64,000 nucleotides of DNA from Epiperipatus broadwayi (taxonomy: Eukaryota > Onychophora > Udeonychophora > Euonychophora > Peripatidae): assembly GCA_028023455.1 (NCBI GenBank), contig JAQFVV010013070.1:145001-209000 (forward strand). Reading direction: 5' to 3'. The translations under genes were made by a program, and so were the position numbers. The notes under the pieces were generated by a model. That model saw only the letters and a program-made list of their open reading frames with translations. It was not told the origin of the DNA and made no database searches. Positions 45,311 to 58,261 of this stretch are shown in pieces. How positions within the stretch are numbered: position 1 is the stretch's first letter; each line of letters opens with the position of its first letter.

Positions 45311-48117
45311 TTTATAGATATAATTTGAAGTTTTTAAGATGTTTAATATTTTCAGTGAGTAACTAATGATAGAAAAAAGGGTGGCTTGTCACAGAAGTTG
45401 TCAGTTTAGTCTTAGTTGATCCAAGTTTGTTTTATTTGTCAGCAGAACAGTATTGATATTTGTTTAGATTATTCTCTGGTTTGTTTGCTTATAATATTTC
45501 AATACATAGTGTAAATAGTACAATATGGGTTGGCTCATCATCATAGAAACTGTCAATTTAATCAGGTCAGTTTAGTTCCTGTAGTACAGTATTTGTAAAG
45601 GTTCATGTATGGGTGTGCCATCTTTCAGCTTCAATTTTTATTCATATACTTTATTAAACCACTAAATATCATATCTCATAGCAAAATATTTGATTTCATA
45701 ACTAATAGCTTGAATAACCAGCTTAAACACAATGTAAATGAATCAATGTATCACTGAACTAGTAAATTATTAAATCATAAATATACTATTAAATATTTTA
45801 TTTGCTAAACTAGTTATCATTACTTTTATTCTGTTACTTTAGAAATACAAAATATTTTGTTCAATTCAATATTTTTTTTAAAAGACAAAATGATTTTTTT
45901 CCCTTTCTTTATTTTTCAAGATAAGACATTTTCTTGCATATTTTTTTGTTAATTTATTTCAGTGAAATGGGAAGAGCAATTCTGTTTCGAGAGACCTTTG
46001 AACTTTAAAATGAACATGGATTGATGAAAGAACAGATGCTTGGGTAATAGTCTAGGATATAAAGATAAAATCTTTTTTACAAAAAGTTGATTTTACTTCT
46101 CTTTACTTTACTTCATTTTGCTTTCTGATTTCATCAATTCTCTCCCAATAAAAGTTTTTATTAGCACAATTTCGTTCTACAAGTTAATTCTTCCATGGTC
46201 CAAATTCTAAAATAAAGGTTATTATTGATTTTCTGGATGAAAAACAGCTCAGAACCTTACTGGAAAAAATAAGAAAGTAATATGAAGGCTTAAACAGTGG
46301 TCAATAAAGTATATCACTTGCTTATAGTTGAATAGTTTAAATTCTAAAATCATCATTTGAAATACATATGTGTGCCTATATTATAAAGATATTTAATTTT
46401 AATTTCTAATATTAAAGAAACAATGGAAATGTGTGTGTATTTCAAAACTATTTTACCTAAATGTTAATTCTAATATTAAAGAAGTAATTGAAATATTTGT
46501 TTATGTTATAAGTTTGCTTTACCTTTATTTACTCTCTAGCACTAAAAATATAACTGGAATGTATGGATTCTATTATACTGGAAAATTTTTGTTGAACTCT
46601 TTCATTAAATACATCAGGGACTCTTTATTAATAAGTTTTGCTAACTACAAAGGAATTAAGTATAAATGGAAAGTGTGTGCTGATAATTGATTCTATCCAG
46701 CTTTATTGTCATTATTGATAAAATATTTACCTAACTATTTTGTATCTAGAAATATGAGACAAAAATGAGTGACATATAATTAATGAACAATTTATTAACT
46801 TATCTCTAAATATGCTGATAAAAAGAATGGGTGGAAGAGCATGAAATTGGATGTGAATTTCTTTTATTTTATTGTTCTCCTCATTTGCAATTGACTTTTT
46901 TTATTAAAATATGTTATCAAAAAACTTACATGAATTCAAGTGTATTTTATAAACTGATTAGTGATGTGCTTTGTGAATGGCTTTTAAAAACTCAGAACAA
47001 ATGCTTGAACATATCTAATGAATTAAGTAATAAATTATTGCTCTACTTATGCCATAATAAATGTTTATTGCCATAATGAATAATTCCCATAAGTAATATT
47101 GCCAGCGATTTCATTAGCAATTGCTAAAAACTTTGAAATGTGGCAAAATTGGATCCAAATTAATATTATTTATCTTCCTGCAGGAACTTATTATGTGTTT
47201 ATCAATATTTATACTTATACCAATTATCTTCATCGTTCAGTATATGGTTAAGATATGCCATATACAGACTATAAATAAATTTTCATTTCAACCAAAAAAC
47301 GCTTTAATGATTATTATTATTTTGTTAGCATTTAATAGATAGATAGATAGATAGATTTAAAAAATTGTCTTATGATTTTATTTTTATTATTTTTTTGTTT
47401 CTCTTCAAGAATGTCTCACCAAAAGTATAATATGGGAAAAAATTATGCTGGGTAACTAGTATTATTTTAATATAGTTTTTATAGTATGCTTATATTTCTA
47501 TATGTTAGCAATAGAAATATCCATTCACCGTTAAGGGGTGAACAGCTCATTTTTAAAAAGAGCTCATTATGTAAAATTTATTGTTTATCATTGTGTTTTC
47601 AAGAAGTTATAAATTAATTATTTCTTAATAATTGTTTTACTCTGAATTTAAAGATTTGTTGTTTATCCTAAACAAAACTTTTATTTCAATTTTGTGCTAA
47701 TGCTGAATGCACTAAAAAATTATTTTGTCTTTCCTTACTAGAAGTTAATTTGCCTTGCTTCTTTAATAATAATTAATATATTTCTAAGTTAAAACATTAT
47801 ATTTATTAGAAATAAGAAATTATTCATTATTATCTTTACAATTTATTAATTAATGCCATTACAATATTTCTTTATCAACTCTGATTTGAAATTGTTTGTG
47901 TGTTATTATGCTTTTATATACATGCCATTTATTTAATTTAGCTATAATAATGTTTGAATTGAAAGTAGAAATAATTTAGTTTCCATCGGTTTCAGACAAT
48001 GAAATGTGCCAAGAGAGGTAGAAAGTTTAGAGATATATTTAAGTGTGAATTTATTATTTCTTTATTATGCTTAGGTTGAAATGTATTTAATGGCTATGCA
48101 GGACAAAATTATTTATG
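45311..48117. other. No gene supported
   Basis: AT-rich. Open frames at 46433-46690, 46831-47076 and 47121-47342 are Leu/Ile/Asn-rich, lack recognisable domains and are not called. A (GATA)n run lies at 47337-47356. Confidence 0.5.
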
Positions 48118-48392
48118 TTATATAGTATATTGTCAGGGATAGAGATAAGCTCTCCCTTAATTTATTTGAGTGTTTTCCATGAGTGGATTATATAGTATAT
48201 TGTTGGAATAGAGATAAGCTCTCTCTTAAATTATTTGAGTGTTTGCCATGAGAGGATTATGTAGTATATTGTTGAAATAAAGATAATCTCTCCCTTAATT
48301 TATTTGAGTATTTGCCATGAGTGGATTATGTAGAATATTGTCAGGTTTGAGAAAGCTCTCCCTTAGCTTGTTGAAATATTTGTTAGGAGTAA
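48118..48392 (+). repeat. Minisatellite, four units of 68-69 bp
   Basis: Units start at about 48118, 48187, 48255 and 48324. Each has TTATRTAGTATATTGT, then GATAAGCTCTCYCTTAA, TTATTTGAGT and GCCATGAGWGGA. The last unit is the most diverged. Confidence 0.9.
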
Positions 48393-49049
48393 ATTATATC
48401 CTCCAGATTAAGTAGTGTATTTTCCTTATTTTTTTGGTGATGAGACCATGTCCACACCAGTTTGTTTTAAGACTCAGAAGTTAGACTTGGGAGCTATTGT
48501 TGTATCGTTATTTAAGTGATTAGAATTATTAAAATTTTTTATCCATCATTTGTCCTATGGAATGTTTTCCATTTTTTATTCATAGCCAAGTGTAAGATAG
48601 TTTGCTGATAAGAAAAGAAATATAGAGGCAGAAGTGGTTTTTCTCATAAAACTGCTGAAATAGATTTAGTGTTGAAGCTTGGTTGGCCATTGTATATCAT
48701 CTGTATTACGATATTTATCCCAATTTCATAAGTAAACCGATCGAATTTAGTTATACTAATTATTTTGTAACAGATAGCATAATTCAGATGCACGCATAAA
48801 ATAGTATTAATTTGGAAGATATGAAAAAATCCACCATTAATGTTGTAACTTTTTAATTATTGTTTCAAATCATATCGTATTAATTATTTAGATTTTATAC
48901 CATCAGCTCTCATAATGTTCCATCCTCATCTGAATGAACAAGCAAAAGAGACAACAAAGGGTAGGTAATAAATAGCATTTTTTATTTAATTTGTAAAGTA
49001 TAGTTTGACCTCTTACTCTTAGATTTAAACCCCTCTCATATTATTTAAT
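48393..49049. other. No gene seen
   Basis: AT-rich, with no recognised feature. Confidence 0.5.
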
Positions 49050-49394
49050 GTGCATTTGAAGTAAAATGCCAAGAACTTTAGTTTTACTTTAAAATTTTAA
49101 TGCCAGTGTTTAACAGAGTTTTATTTTTCATGATCATATCAGAAGTGATTGAGAGCTTAAGTGTACTGAAAATAAAATAACAAATAAAGAATAATTTTAT
49201 ATTTAATTATCTTAGTGTAGTATTATAATATTTCTGTGTCATATGTTTTTTTCAGAAGCGACTGATAGCTTGAGTAAATTTTGAAAGTAAAATATCAAGA
49301 AGTTTAGTTGTTATTATTTTAGTACTAGCATTATAATGTTCTTTAATAAATCTATCAGAATGCACTGATAGCTGGCATATGTTAAAATAAAATA
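49050..49394 (+). repeat. Three degenerate ~105-130-bp tandem units
   Basis: Each unit carries a piece like AAGAANTTTAGTT, an AGTATTATAAT or equivalent block, and TATCAGAAGYGAYTGATAGCT followed by AAAATAAAAT. Similarity is moderate. Confidence 0.5.
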
Positions 49395-50332
49395 CAGAAA
49401 GTTATCTTTATGTTATTTGCTCTTATGTAGACCATTTAACCAATGATGTTAGAAACATCAAAACATGTATATGTGTAAGCTATAAAACCAAATGTTTGTT
49501 TAAATTATCTTGTAAATAAATGTTTTATTTATTTAAAGCGGTGTTTAAATTTCTTCTTTGACATGCATTTATGTTCTATATTTCCACACATGCACACACA
49601 TTTACATATCTAATATGATATGATTGCACTATTCCATAATTTAAGGCTGAATGTATCCAGATCTGATGATGTTGTTTTTCCTGATCCAGACACTGTATGA
49701 AATGTTTGAATGTTTAATGATTCTCTGTAAATTTTATCATTCATTTCTTATTTAGATGATGAATTGAAATCAAAATGCACCCTATTTCTTTCATTATCTA
49801 ACTGCTACCATTTTATCAGAATAATGCTTAATTTGTGTCATTACTTTTATAATAGTAATTAGTAGTTGTTGGAAGGTATAGATTTAAAATTAACCCATGC
49901 AATAAATTAATTCCCTGAGATATTCACTTATTAATTTAGATTAGTTGTTAATTCAGTTACTTAGTCTAAATTACTGTGCAATTAAAAGTTAAGTAATGTT
50001 ATATTTTATTTTATAGTTAACTCTAACTTACCATGCAGTATAGTTAATCAGCATTACGTATTTATTTTATTAATTTAATTTTATCACACAGTAGAGGTTG
50101 TTCAATGCATGTGATGAGATGAGGTGTAGATTATAACTTATCAATTTAAATGGTAGAACTTTACCAATTTTAATTCTTTATTTATTTTAGTACTTAATAG
50201 GTGTTTTGTTCCTATTAATCATAATGTTTTGTCCTATATCTAATATACATTTTACACCCTATAGGCCTCCTTTATGTTGCTTTTGCAAATTAAAAATAAA
50301 TCATAGATATAATAAAATAACTTTATATAACA
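49395..50332. other. No gene seen
   Basis: AT-rich, with no recognised feature. Confidence 0.5.
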
Positions 50333-50487
50333 ACAAAATGATATATAACAATAGCTGTAGTATAGTTATATAATCATAACACATAAAAAATTTAAAATAA
50401 AATTTGCCGAAAAGGGCTTTAATATGTTATTTTTATGTGTTATGATTATATGAGTATATTACAACTATTGTTATATACCATTTTGTG
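50333..50487. repeat. Hairpin element of ~60-bp arms
   Basis: ACAAAATGATATATAACAAT at 50333 on is the near reverse complement of ATTGTTATATACCATTTTGT at about 50467-50487. The arms continue inward through TATAATCATAACACATAAAA. The loop contains GCCGAAAAGGGC. Size and shape fit a small fold-back element. Confidence 0.75.
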
Positions 50488-52655
50488 TCAGTTTGTATAA
50501 TTCATACAACCAGACCTGGAATTGCAGCCTGAGTACCTCAAGTCAGATCATGTACAAGATACATAAGTTAGGGACACTCTCTAACTCTGCCCTACTGGTT
50601 CAAACCTAGGTCACTTTACTTCTGATCAGTAATACTGATGATACAAGTCATATTCAATTATTTCCAGCTGGCACTTAAGCAGTAAAACAAAAAGACTCTA
50701 ATTAGGCAACTGGCCAGATCTATATAATAGTTATCTATAATAAATTGTTAATGTTTTATGGGTACATATCAACCTAATGTGAATAGATATATGACTCCAG
50801 AGTAGGATTTTAAATATAGTTTTTAATATGCATATTCTGCAATAATAGATATATAAATTACATTTGAGTAAATATGAATATTAGCCTCACATTACAACAT
50901 TTACATATTTCATAGTCTTATACATATATTAAAAACAAATATAACTTAATTTAATACATTTACCAATAGTGTAGCTTTATACACGTATTTAATCAGATAT
51001 AATTTTATTAGATCCATTTATTAATAGTGCAGTTTTATACATATGCCAATAATTCTTAATATTTCATTAATGGAGTAAAAAGGAATTACATTAATTTAAT
51101 TGGATAATACACTAATTATTATCAGCCTAATGTTACAAGCAAATAGTCATAAGTTTTTTTATGAACAATCATTTAACCTGGGAATAGATTATCAACATTT
51201 TGTATATGCAATTAGTGTATTGCATTAGAACACTATACAACATAAATATTTGATATTTTAGATGGAATGTAAGGGAAGGGTATATGGAGAATTTTCGTTA
51301 TCCAAAATTGGATACTAACACATTAATTTATAACTTTTAATACCAAATTCAAAAATAGCCTATAAATACATATACTTTATCCTCAAGTGATCACAACATC
51401 AAACTACTAAATTATAGAGGCAGGGTTTAACAAAAAACAATAGGATAGGTTAATGGTGGTGCTAACGTGTGGGCTGTTTTTATATTATAGAAATTCATTT
51501 ATGAGACATGATGGTGTGCTTACGAGAGTAGCGAATGGAAATGTGATTTTTGTTTCATATCATATGAAACCTATTTGCCACACTACAAATTTATGGAGAT
51601 GGGTCACTGGAATAAAGAAATATTCAGCCTGAATGGGAAAGCACAGATTGTGCAAAAAATCCCATTATTAATCAGGCCATGGTTCATGGTCTATTCCCCT
51701 ACCATGCACTGGAACAACAAATAAATGGCTTGGGTCTTTCCCGATGCCTATTTTGGAGGAGTAGCACAAATTAGGAAATAGACCGATATTAGCAACAACA
51801 CTTGGATAATATATATATATATATGTAACAATAATTTCTGGTGCTTAAAGTTAACCTAAGGTATTAGTTATTCCTTTTCTTGATGATACAATCATTTTTT
51901 TAAGCTCACTTAACGAACATTAAACACACATATTTTGAAATATAAAATAGATTTTTCAATTTAGTAGTTTTCTTTCTTTTAATAAATTTTAAATATAGAG
52001 CTCAATTCTCCCTCACCCTATGCCATCTAACTTTAACATTATTTTGGGATTGAACACAAAATGATAAACAAAATTTTTAATAGCATTAATTTGCTTATTT
52101 ACTTGGCTAAGGATATTTGGAGGATCATTATACGATATATGAGAATTTAGGCAATTCTAAACATAAAATGGCATATGAAATACATATATAATCTTTACTT
52201 TTTAATTTCCCAAAATCTGCGATCTTAAATCATTTATGTTTTTTTTACTAATGTAGGAAATGCCTTTTCCCTCCATCAAACCGCAATAATAGTATACTAA
52301 AAAAAATCACATTTTAAAACTTTCCAACACTTCAAATGTACAACTTTATAATAAACAACTTAATTAATTAAATTACACTCCTTTTTTTAATGACACAAGA
52401 CTTAGCTAAATTTAAACACATTTGCAGAGTTGGGGAATAAATTAATGGTATATTACTTGAATGGAACAAAAAGAAAGACATATTATGGTTATATAGAAAA
52501 ATCAATGCCACACCATTTTAAAATAAGAATTTTGCAAGGCCAATAGAGAATTATATGATTAGTTTTATAAAGAATCGTGGAAAGTGAATTAAAGATTACT
52601 ACATAGGAAAGTTACTTTTATAAGAATGTGCATTCAGTTTACATTAAATTTTAGT

Positions 52656-52657
<2 letters not shown>
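50488..52657. other. No gene recognised; one more complex patch
   Basis: Mostly AT-rich. 51480-51790 is less AT-rich and has short frames with mixed residues, but no match to a family I know; it may be an unrecognised repeat or an exon. GGTTCAAACCTAGGTC near 50590 resembles a box B. Confidence 0.4.

Positions 52658-52745
<88 letters not shown>
52658..52745. repeat. (TA)n microsatellite
   Basis: About 44 uninterrupted TA repeats. Confidence 0.98.
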
Positions 52746-52748
<3 letters not shown>

Positions 52749-52827
52749 GCATGACTATTACCTTTGTAATACTTTCTTGAGTCCATGCTGGTGTAACAGT
52801 TCATTATTTTGACATGATCAGAAATTC

Positions 52828-53145
52828 ATGGCAGGTAGCATGCTTTTTCAGATCATGTTCAGGTCACAGTTAAATAGTCCAAGGTTTCATTTAAGTTTGA
52901 GAAACATTTCCATAGAGAGTGGCTCAGAAACAACCAAAGGACTGGCACAGTGGTTTTATTCATCAGTCAGGTATTTAGTACCAGATGGCATGAAATCAGT
53001 TAAACAAATCCTTTCTCAAAAGAAGTTGAAAATCCAAAAGAATTATAATCATTCAATCAAAATTTTGTACTATTTATATGATACATTGGAACATTGCAAT
53101 GTACTTCAAACTTGTGGCCTGAAGGGATGTATAATTTTGTTATAA
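52828..53145 (+). CDS. Unidentified 105-codon ORF with mitochondrial-leader-like start
   Basis: It has an ATG with G at +4. The first 35 or so residues (MAGSMLFQIMFRSQLNSPRF then HLSLRNIS) are rich in Arg, Ser and hydrophobics and free of acidic residues, as in mitochondrial targeting peptides. Then follows GSETTKGLAQWFYSSVRYLV, with codon use less AT-skewed than the surroundings. The C-terminal third is Lys/Ile-rich and looks like read-through into non-coding DNA. A TCAGGTATTT near 52966 could be a splice donor, which would make this a first exon. A processed pseudogene fragment is equally possible. This is the only candidate for a host protein in the window, and it is not recognised. Confidence 0.35.
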   Translation: MAGSMLFQIMFRSQLNSPRFHLSLRNISIESGSETTKGLAQWFYSSVRYLVPDGMKSVKQILSQKKLKIQKNYNHSIKILYYLYDTLEHCNVLQTCGLKGCIILL

Positions 53146-53741
53146 TACCTAATTTTCTGCAGCAACCCCACCTTTGTTTCATGAGAAATTTAAGATAATG
53201 CAATTCGTCTGAAAAATTATTGAACAATTGTTTTACATTACATTTTAGTATTTGTAAAGATCTCTTAGATAGATTAATTTTATGTTAACTGTAAAGTGAC
53301 TTTTATTCCTAGCATTTTTGATTTATTTGGCTTACACTAATTAATTTTCCCTCCTTTTTCTTTGTTTTAAATTTTATAGTAATGTTTCAAGAAATTCCCA
53401 ACCAATTGTGTTATCTTGTGCCACCATGATGAATAAAATATATAAAACTTTACATACATATTTCCCAACTAATTCATATATACATTATTAGTACATTAAA
53501 AGTGTGTGTATATTATGATTAAATCTATCTCTCATCGCATATCCATGACTCTATTGATTCATTTTCTTTCTCGAATCATTAATTTATTTCTATGAAAATG
53601 GAATTAATATTGAAGTAGAAAAAAATGAGTAAATAATGACAAGCATGGAGAGGTAGACTTTAAACCCTGTTAGATGGTACAATGATTATTGATACTCGTT
53701 AAGCATAACCTGAGCTTCAGATTATCTGCTTCAATATATAT

Positions 53742-53827
53742 ATATATATTGTACCGGATATATTAAACCAGATTCAATAAATAAGACATGATATATATAT
53801 TGTACCAGATTCAATAAATAAGACATG
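53742..53827 (+). repeat. Short tandem duplication
   Basis: TATATATATTGTACC...AGATTCAATAAATAAG occurs twice. The first copy has 14 extra bases in the middle. Confidence 0.8.
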
Positions 53828-54823
53828 AATGAACTGGCATGTTCGAGCAGAGTGGAGAATACTATTGATGGCAGGGCCATCAATAATACCCACAGTCAGT
53901 CCGAGCTATGAAACACATAACATTATCACATTTCCAGATCATGATACACCTTGACTGCTAGATTGAAACCCCTACCATCCAAACATTTCATTTGTTTCAG
54001 AGTAAACCCCAGGCACCAGCTAGTTTCAGAAACTAACATTTTTGGATAGTAGACCCATAATCCAGCACTCAAAAAATCCCTTAACTAGCTCAGTCTGTTT
54101 TAATTCAATAACAACTTATTTCTTACCTAGTGGCAAAAGAATTGACCAACAAAATAAAGCTTTAAGTTTAAAAGAGAATTTCTTTTAATTAACATTTAAT
54201 CTACTAATTTTAAATACTTTTATAAATCTTATTTAAATGAACAAGGGCTTATCATCATTTTAAGCTCACACATTATAATAGCAGTATAATATAATAAAGG
54301 AGTAAATAATATTTGACATTAAAAATACAATGAAATCAATATATACTAATGCATAAACACACACACCATTTTAAACACACACATTAATAGTTCATCTATA
54401 GGTGCTATAGAGTTCATATATTTGACTCTTGGAGGTTTTACAAATTCAATGGCTATTTTAGAAATGAGTATAGGAAATATTATTACCTAGGATTTTAGAA
54501 CGTGGATACTTCTTGCTGTTTGCTGCTTCTGATGAAATATTTCTAACCAGTTAGATTTGAAGTTTCTTTTGGAGGTTTAATGCTTATTCATTGGTATTAT
54601 TCTTGGAGACAGTTAAATATTGGTGGTGATTCTTCAAGTTGTTATGCAGACATTTTTCTTTTCTGGGCAGGTCGCAGTTTTACTGGAACTCAGACTGGAG
54701 ATAGTCATATGTTTCCAATGATTTAACACTGCATGCTTGGTTCTGGATACACTGATTGATAACTGATGAAAGAATTCAGCTCAACTGTTTTCTCAACTGT
54801 TCACTCTACACTGTTTTCTAAAC

Positions 54824-54854
54824 TGCACTGTCCGATAAAAATTGACTCTTTATA
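54824..54854 (-). promoter_or_regulatory. Candidate TATA-initiator promoter on minus
   Basis: On minus, TATAAAG begins at 54854 and GCAGTTT has its A at 54824, 30 bases downstream. The following leader repeats AACAGT(T)GAG. It may belong to an unrecognised LTR; no coding region follows within view. Confidence 0.3.
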
Positions 54855-55549
54855 CATAAGATGTGTTTTCATTTTGATATCCTCCAGCTATATCTGTTGT
54901 TGAAGTTCTTTCCTTGTTTTATTTGCATTCCTTTGAGACAAGATTTTAATCCTGTTGTTGGAGATATTAATTAGCAGCCATGCAAACATGTTGTTCTTAC
55001 ATTTTTGATTAGTAGCCATCACTGTGTTTTTAAATATTATTTTTCTTTATTTCATTTTAACACCCTCGTATTTATATAATATTTATAATGACAGATATAT
55101 ATTTTCATTAACAAGTTCACATTAATTTGTCATTTATGCACATATATAATTTAAGATCAATTTACTATTTAATTTTTAAGATGACTTTTTTTTCTTTAAC
55201 TTGAATAAAAAATAGATTTATATTTTAAACTTTATATTATATTTCAACAAATAATGATAAAAAACCTCTTTAACTTCTTTTAATTTTACGTAACTATGAA
55301 TTAATTATTTCTAGCAAAACTCTCCAAACTTAAAACTTTTAGTTTGACATTTCTAAAGCAAACCCCCCCTCTTAATTAAGTAATTGTAACTTTTCTTTCA
55401 AAAACTCTTTGACTTTTAAATTTACATTTTTGACAACAAACTGCAATAAAAAAAACTCCTAAACTTTTACATACTATTTTTTTTTTTTACAAATAATTTT
55501 TATTTCAATAATTTTAGACAAAATTATTATGTGCCAACACAATGTTGGT

Positions 55550-55551
<2 letters not shown>

Positions 55552-55626
<75 letters not shown>

Positions 55627-55867
55627 CTACAAGAATATGAAAACAATTATGAACTACAATAGCCATAAATCTTAGGTTCGAAGCAATTTCATTATGGTAT
55701 TGATTGAGATAGGCTTTGGATACAGTGCAATCAGGTTCTGCAATGTGAAAAATGTTTTGTTTTAAAATTTTTATTATGATAATAATTTATATGTAATATA
55801 CACAATATCTGGTAGAATTTATTATATATATATATATATAATTTCTTATATATGTAAATAATGATAC

Positions 55868-55953
<86 letters not shown>
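55552..55953. repeat. Two long (TA)n tracts
   Basis: (TA)n at 55552-55623 and 55869-55953, with a shorter one at about 55823-55842. The DNA between them (about 200 bp) has no gene. Confidence 0.95.
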
Positions 55954-55954
<1 letters not shown>

Positions 55955-56289
55955 CTAGAACATAAGTAATTGAACCTTGCAATGAGCTTTGTAAAGATCA
56001 ATCAGTTATGAATAGATAGTACACTAAAAATGTCTGCAATCAATCAATTCTTGCATATTTTGCTTGGAGTATTTTAAAGCTTGCTATAAATTCTGCATCA
56101 TAATTTTGCAAAAAATAAATCAAGCTCATTATATATTTATTTCACATAACAGGCCAATGCACGTAAACAGGTCTGAAGAGTTAAATCATTTAAATATCCT
56201 AAAAATAATAATGTCTTAAGTGGTTACAACCAGTTTCATTTTAAGCTTAAAGGTTTTAGCAATGATTTTACACACCCATGACACATGCG

Positions 56290-56450
56290 TGTATCATCAT
56301 CATTATCAATCATTATCAATCCACTGCAGGATGAAAGCATCTTCAAGCTCAATACATATACTGATCTTTAGCTTCTGTTCTCCACATCACTCCTGCACAC
56401 TTTCTTATTTCATCCATCCATCTTGCATGTAATCTCTTTCTGTATATATG
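56290..56450 (-). mobile_element. RTE LINE 3' end fragment
   Basis: It matches the last ~150 bp of the RTE copy at 56800-59665 (CATCATCATTATCAAT, CCACTGCAGGAT, CACTTTCTTATTTCATCCAT) with more substitutions. A 5'-truncated copy of the same family. Confidence 0.8.
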
Positions 56451-56701
56451 CACATGTGCATAAATGGTGGTACTTACAAATTTTTAAAGGTGCTGTTAAT
56501 ATAAATTTACTAACGTTTTTGTTAAATTGCCTTGAAAATACAGAATGATTATTGCTCATATTCATTTAATTTCTTGATTTATATACATAATAGATAACAT
56601 TAAATATTAACAAAATCATAAAATTATATTAAAATTCTCATATAATCATGTTTTGTCTACTAACAAATAGACCTTTATAAATAAAAATCAACTAGACATT
56701 A

Positions 56702-56824
56702 TACACACTAACACACACACATATATCATCATCATCATTATCAACCATTATATATATATATATATATATATATAATACACACTAACACACACACATATAT
56801 CATCATCATCATTATCAACCATTA
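56702..56824 (-). repeat. Duplicated 3' terminus of the RTE element
   Basis: A 49-bp block (ACACACTAACACACACAC, then the ATC repeat and ATTATCAACCATTA) occurs at 56702-56750 and 56776-56824, with (TA)n between. The second copy runs into the element body, the first does not. Confidence 0.8.
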
Positions 56825-56829
56825 TCAAT

Positions 56830-57459
56830 CCACTGCAGGATAAAGGTCTCTCCAAGTTTAATCCATCTTCTCTGATCTTCAGCTTCTCTTCTCCACATCA
56901 CCCCTGCACACTTTCTTATTTCATCCATCCATCTCACATGTGGTCTCTTTCTGGGTTTTTTACAATCTCTTGGAATCCAGTTTAAAATTTCAATTGTCTA
57001 TCTATTATCATCTCTTCTAGCAATGAGACCAGCCCAACTCCACTTCAATCTTTTAATTTTTTCAATGAGGTCAGTAACACCTGTTTGTTCTCTTACCAAT
57101 ACATTGCATTTTCGATCTCTTCATGTTACTCCCAACATACATCTCTCCATACTTCTTTGAGTGGTCTGAAGTCTCTGCATTACTCTTCTATTAAGTGTCC
57201 AAGTCTCAGATCCATAAGTAAGAACTGGTAAAACACATTTATTAAAAACCTTCCTTTTCAAACACATAGGCATATTTCCTTTTAGTATCAAGTTATTTCT
57301 ACCAAAAGCACTCCAACCAAGTTTAATTCTATGATTAATTTCTTCCATTATGTTTCCATGTGTATTAATAATCTGACCAAGGTATTTGTAACTGTTAACT
57401 TCTTCTAATTTATCATAATCAATCTTCATTTTCATATTTTGAGCAAATTGATTAAACAT
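56830..57459 (-). pseudogene. RTE C-terminal region
   Basis: 57459-57121 contains SYKYLGQIINTHGN, AFGRNN and LPVLTYGSETWTLN, then QTTQRSMERCMLGVT, the conserved post-polymerase region of RTE proteins. A TGA at 57121-57123 sits where most relatives have Arg. Beyond it the same frame continues as RDRKCNVLVREQTGV and WSWAGLIARRDDNR to near 56830, ending with a HVRWMDEIRK-like stretch. Confidence 0.85.
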
Positions 57460-57491
57460 TACTTTAGGTTTTTGAACATTTATCTATAGTC

Positions 57492-58261
57492 CTACTTTTC
57501 TACTTCATCTGATAATTCCTGCAACATATCCTGCAGCTCTGAAGCATTATTTGCAAAAACAACTACATCATCTGTGAAATCTAAACGACTTAAATAATCT
57601 CCATTTACTTTCACTCCTTTAGTTTCCCATTTTAATCCACAAAATACTTCTTGCAGCACTGCTGTAAAAAGTTTTGGAGATATGGAGTCACCTTGTCTTA
57701 CACCTTTCTCAATGTTGACTTTCCAAGTCTCATTATGTAATCTAATTGTTGCTGTTGCATTTTTATAAATATTCTTCAAAATATGACAATATCCTGGATC
57801 TATACCTTGATGATCCAATGCTTTAGTCACTGAAGAAATGTTTATAGAATCAAATGCCTTTTCATAATCTAAAAATCCAAAACATAATGACAACTCATAT
57901 TCATTTGTACTTTCTATAACTTCTCTCAACACCTGGATATGATTTACTGTACTAAAACCACTTTTAAATCCAGCTTGTTCTCTTGGTTGGTGGAAATCCA
58001 ATGTCTCTGTAGACAAGTTGTAATTATCTTGGTAAAAATTTTATATAAAACTGATAAAAGGCTGATAGGTCTGTATTTTCTAATATCTTCTTAATCACCT
58101 TTTTTAAATATTAATATTATTACTGCATTCTTCTAATCATCTGATACATCTTTATCATTTAGACATTTGGTATATAACTTTGCTAAATTTTTTTCTATTT
58201 CTTCACCTGCTTCTTTTAATATATCAATTATAATTCCATCATTACCTAAAGCCTTTCCCTT
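57492..58261 (-). pseudogene. RTE reverse transcriptase
   Basis: The first part (58261-58017) shows KGKALGNDGIIIDILKEAG and KYRPISLLSVLYKIF with stops between. 58016-57492 is open: EQAGFKSGFSTVNHIQVL, FLDYEKAFDSI (first catalytic Asp), GVRQGDSISPKLF and LDFTDDVVVFA (FADD replaced by FTDD at about 57568-57579; both Asp kept). It copies element RNA into DNA at the nick. The polymerase core is thus well preserved while the upstream segment is broken. Confidence 0.88.

Larger units (their letters stand above)
53146..55551. other. No gene recognised
   Basis: AT-rich, with a less AT-rich stretch at 53860-54070 and 54490-54860. Contains a 36-bp duplication at 53742-53827 and a candidate minus-strand promoter at 54824-54854. 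Confidence 0.45.

Noticed and set aside
46433-47342. Three successive plus-strand open frames
   Set aside because: Hydrophobic, Asn/Ile-rich, in different frames, without recognisable domains or conserved motifs; expected by chance in DNA this AT-rich.
48118-48392. Regular repeats as a CRISPR array
   Set aside because: Units are contiguous 68-69-bp tandem copies with no unique spacers, and the window is eukaryotic in character.
50512-50603. Possible tRNA or SINE with GGTTCAAACC and GACCT/AGGTC ends
   Set aside because: No box A in the right place and no flanking duplication seen; the end pairing is only five bases.
53880-54860. Possible minus-strand LTR retrotransposon
   Set aside because: A TATA-initiator pair exists at 54854-54824, but no second LTR copy, credible primer site or coding sequence was found.
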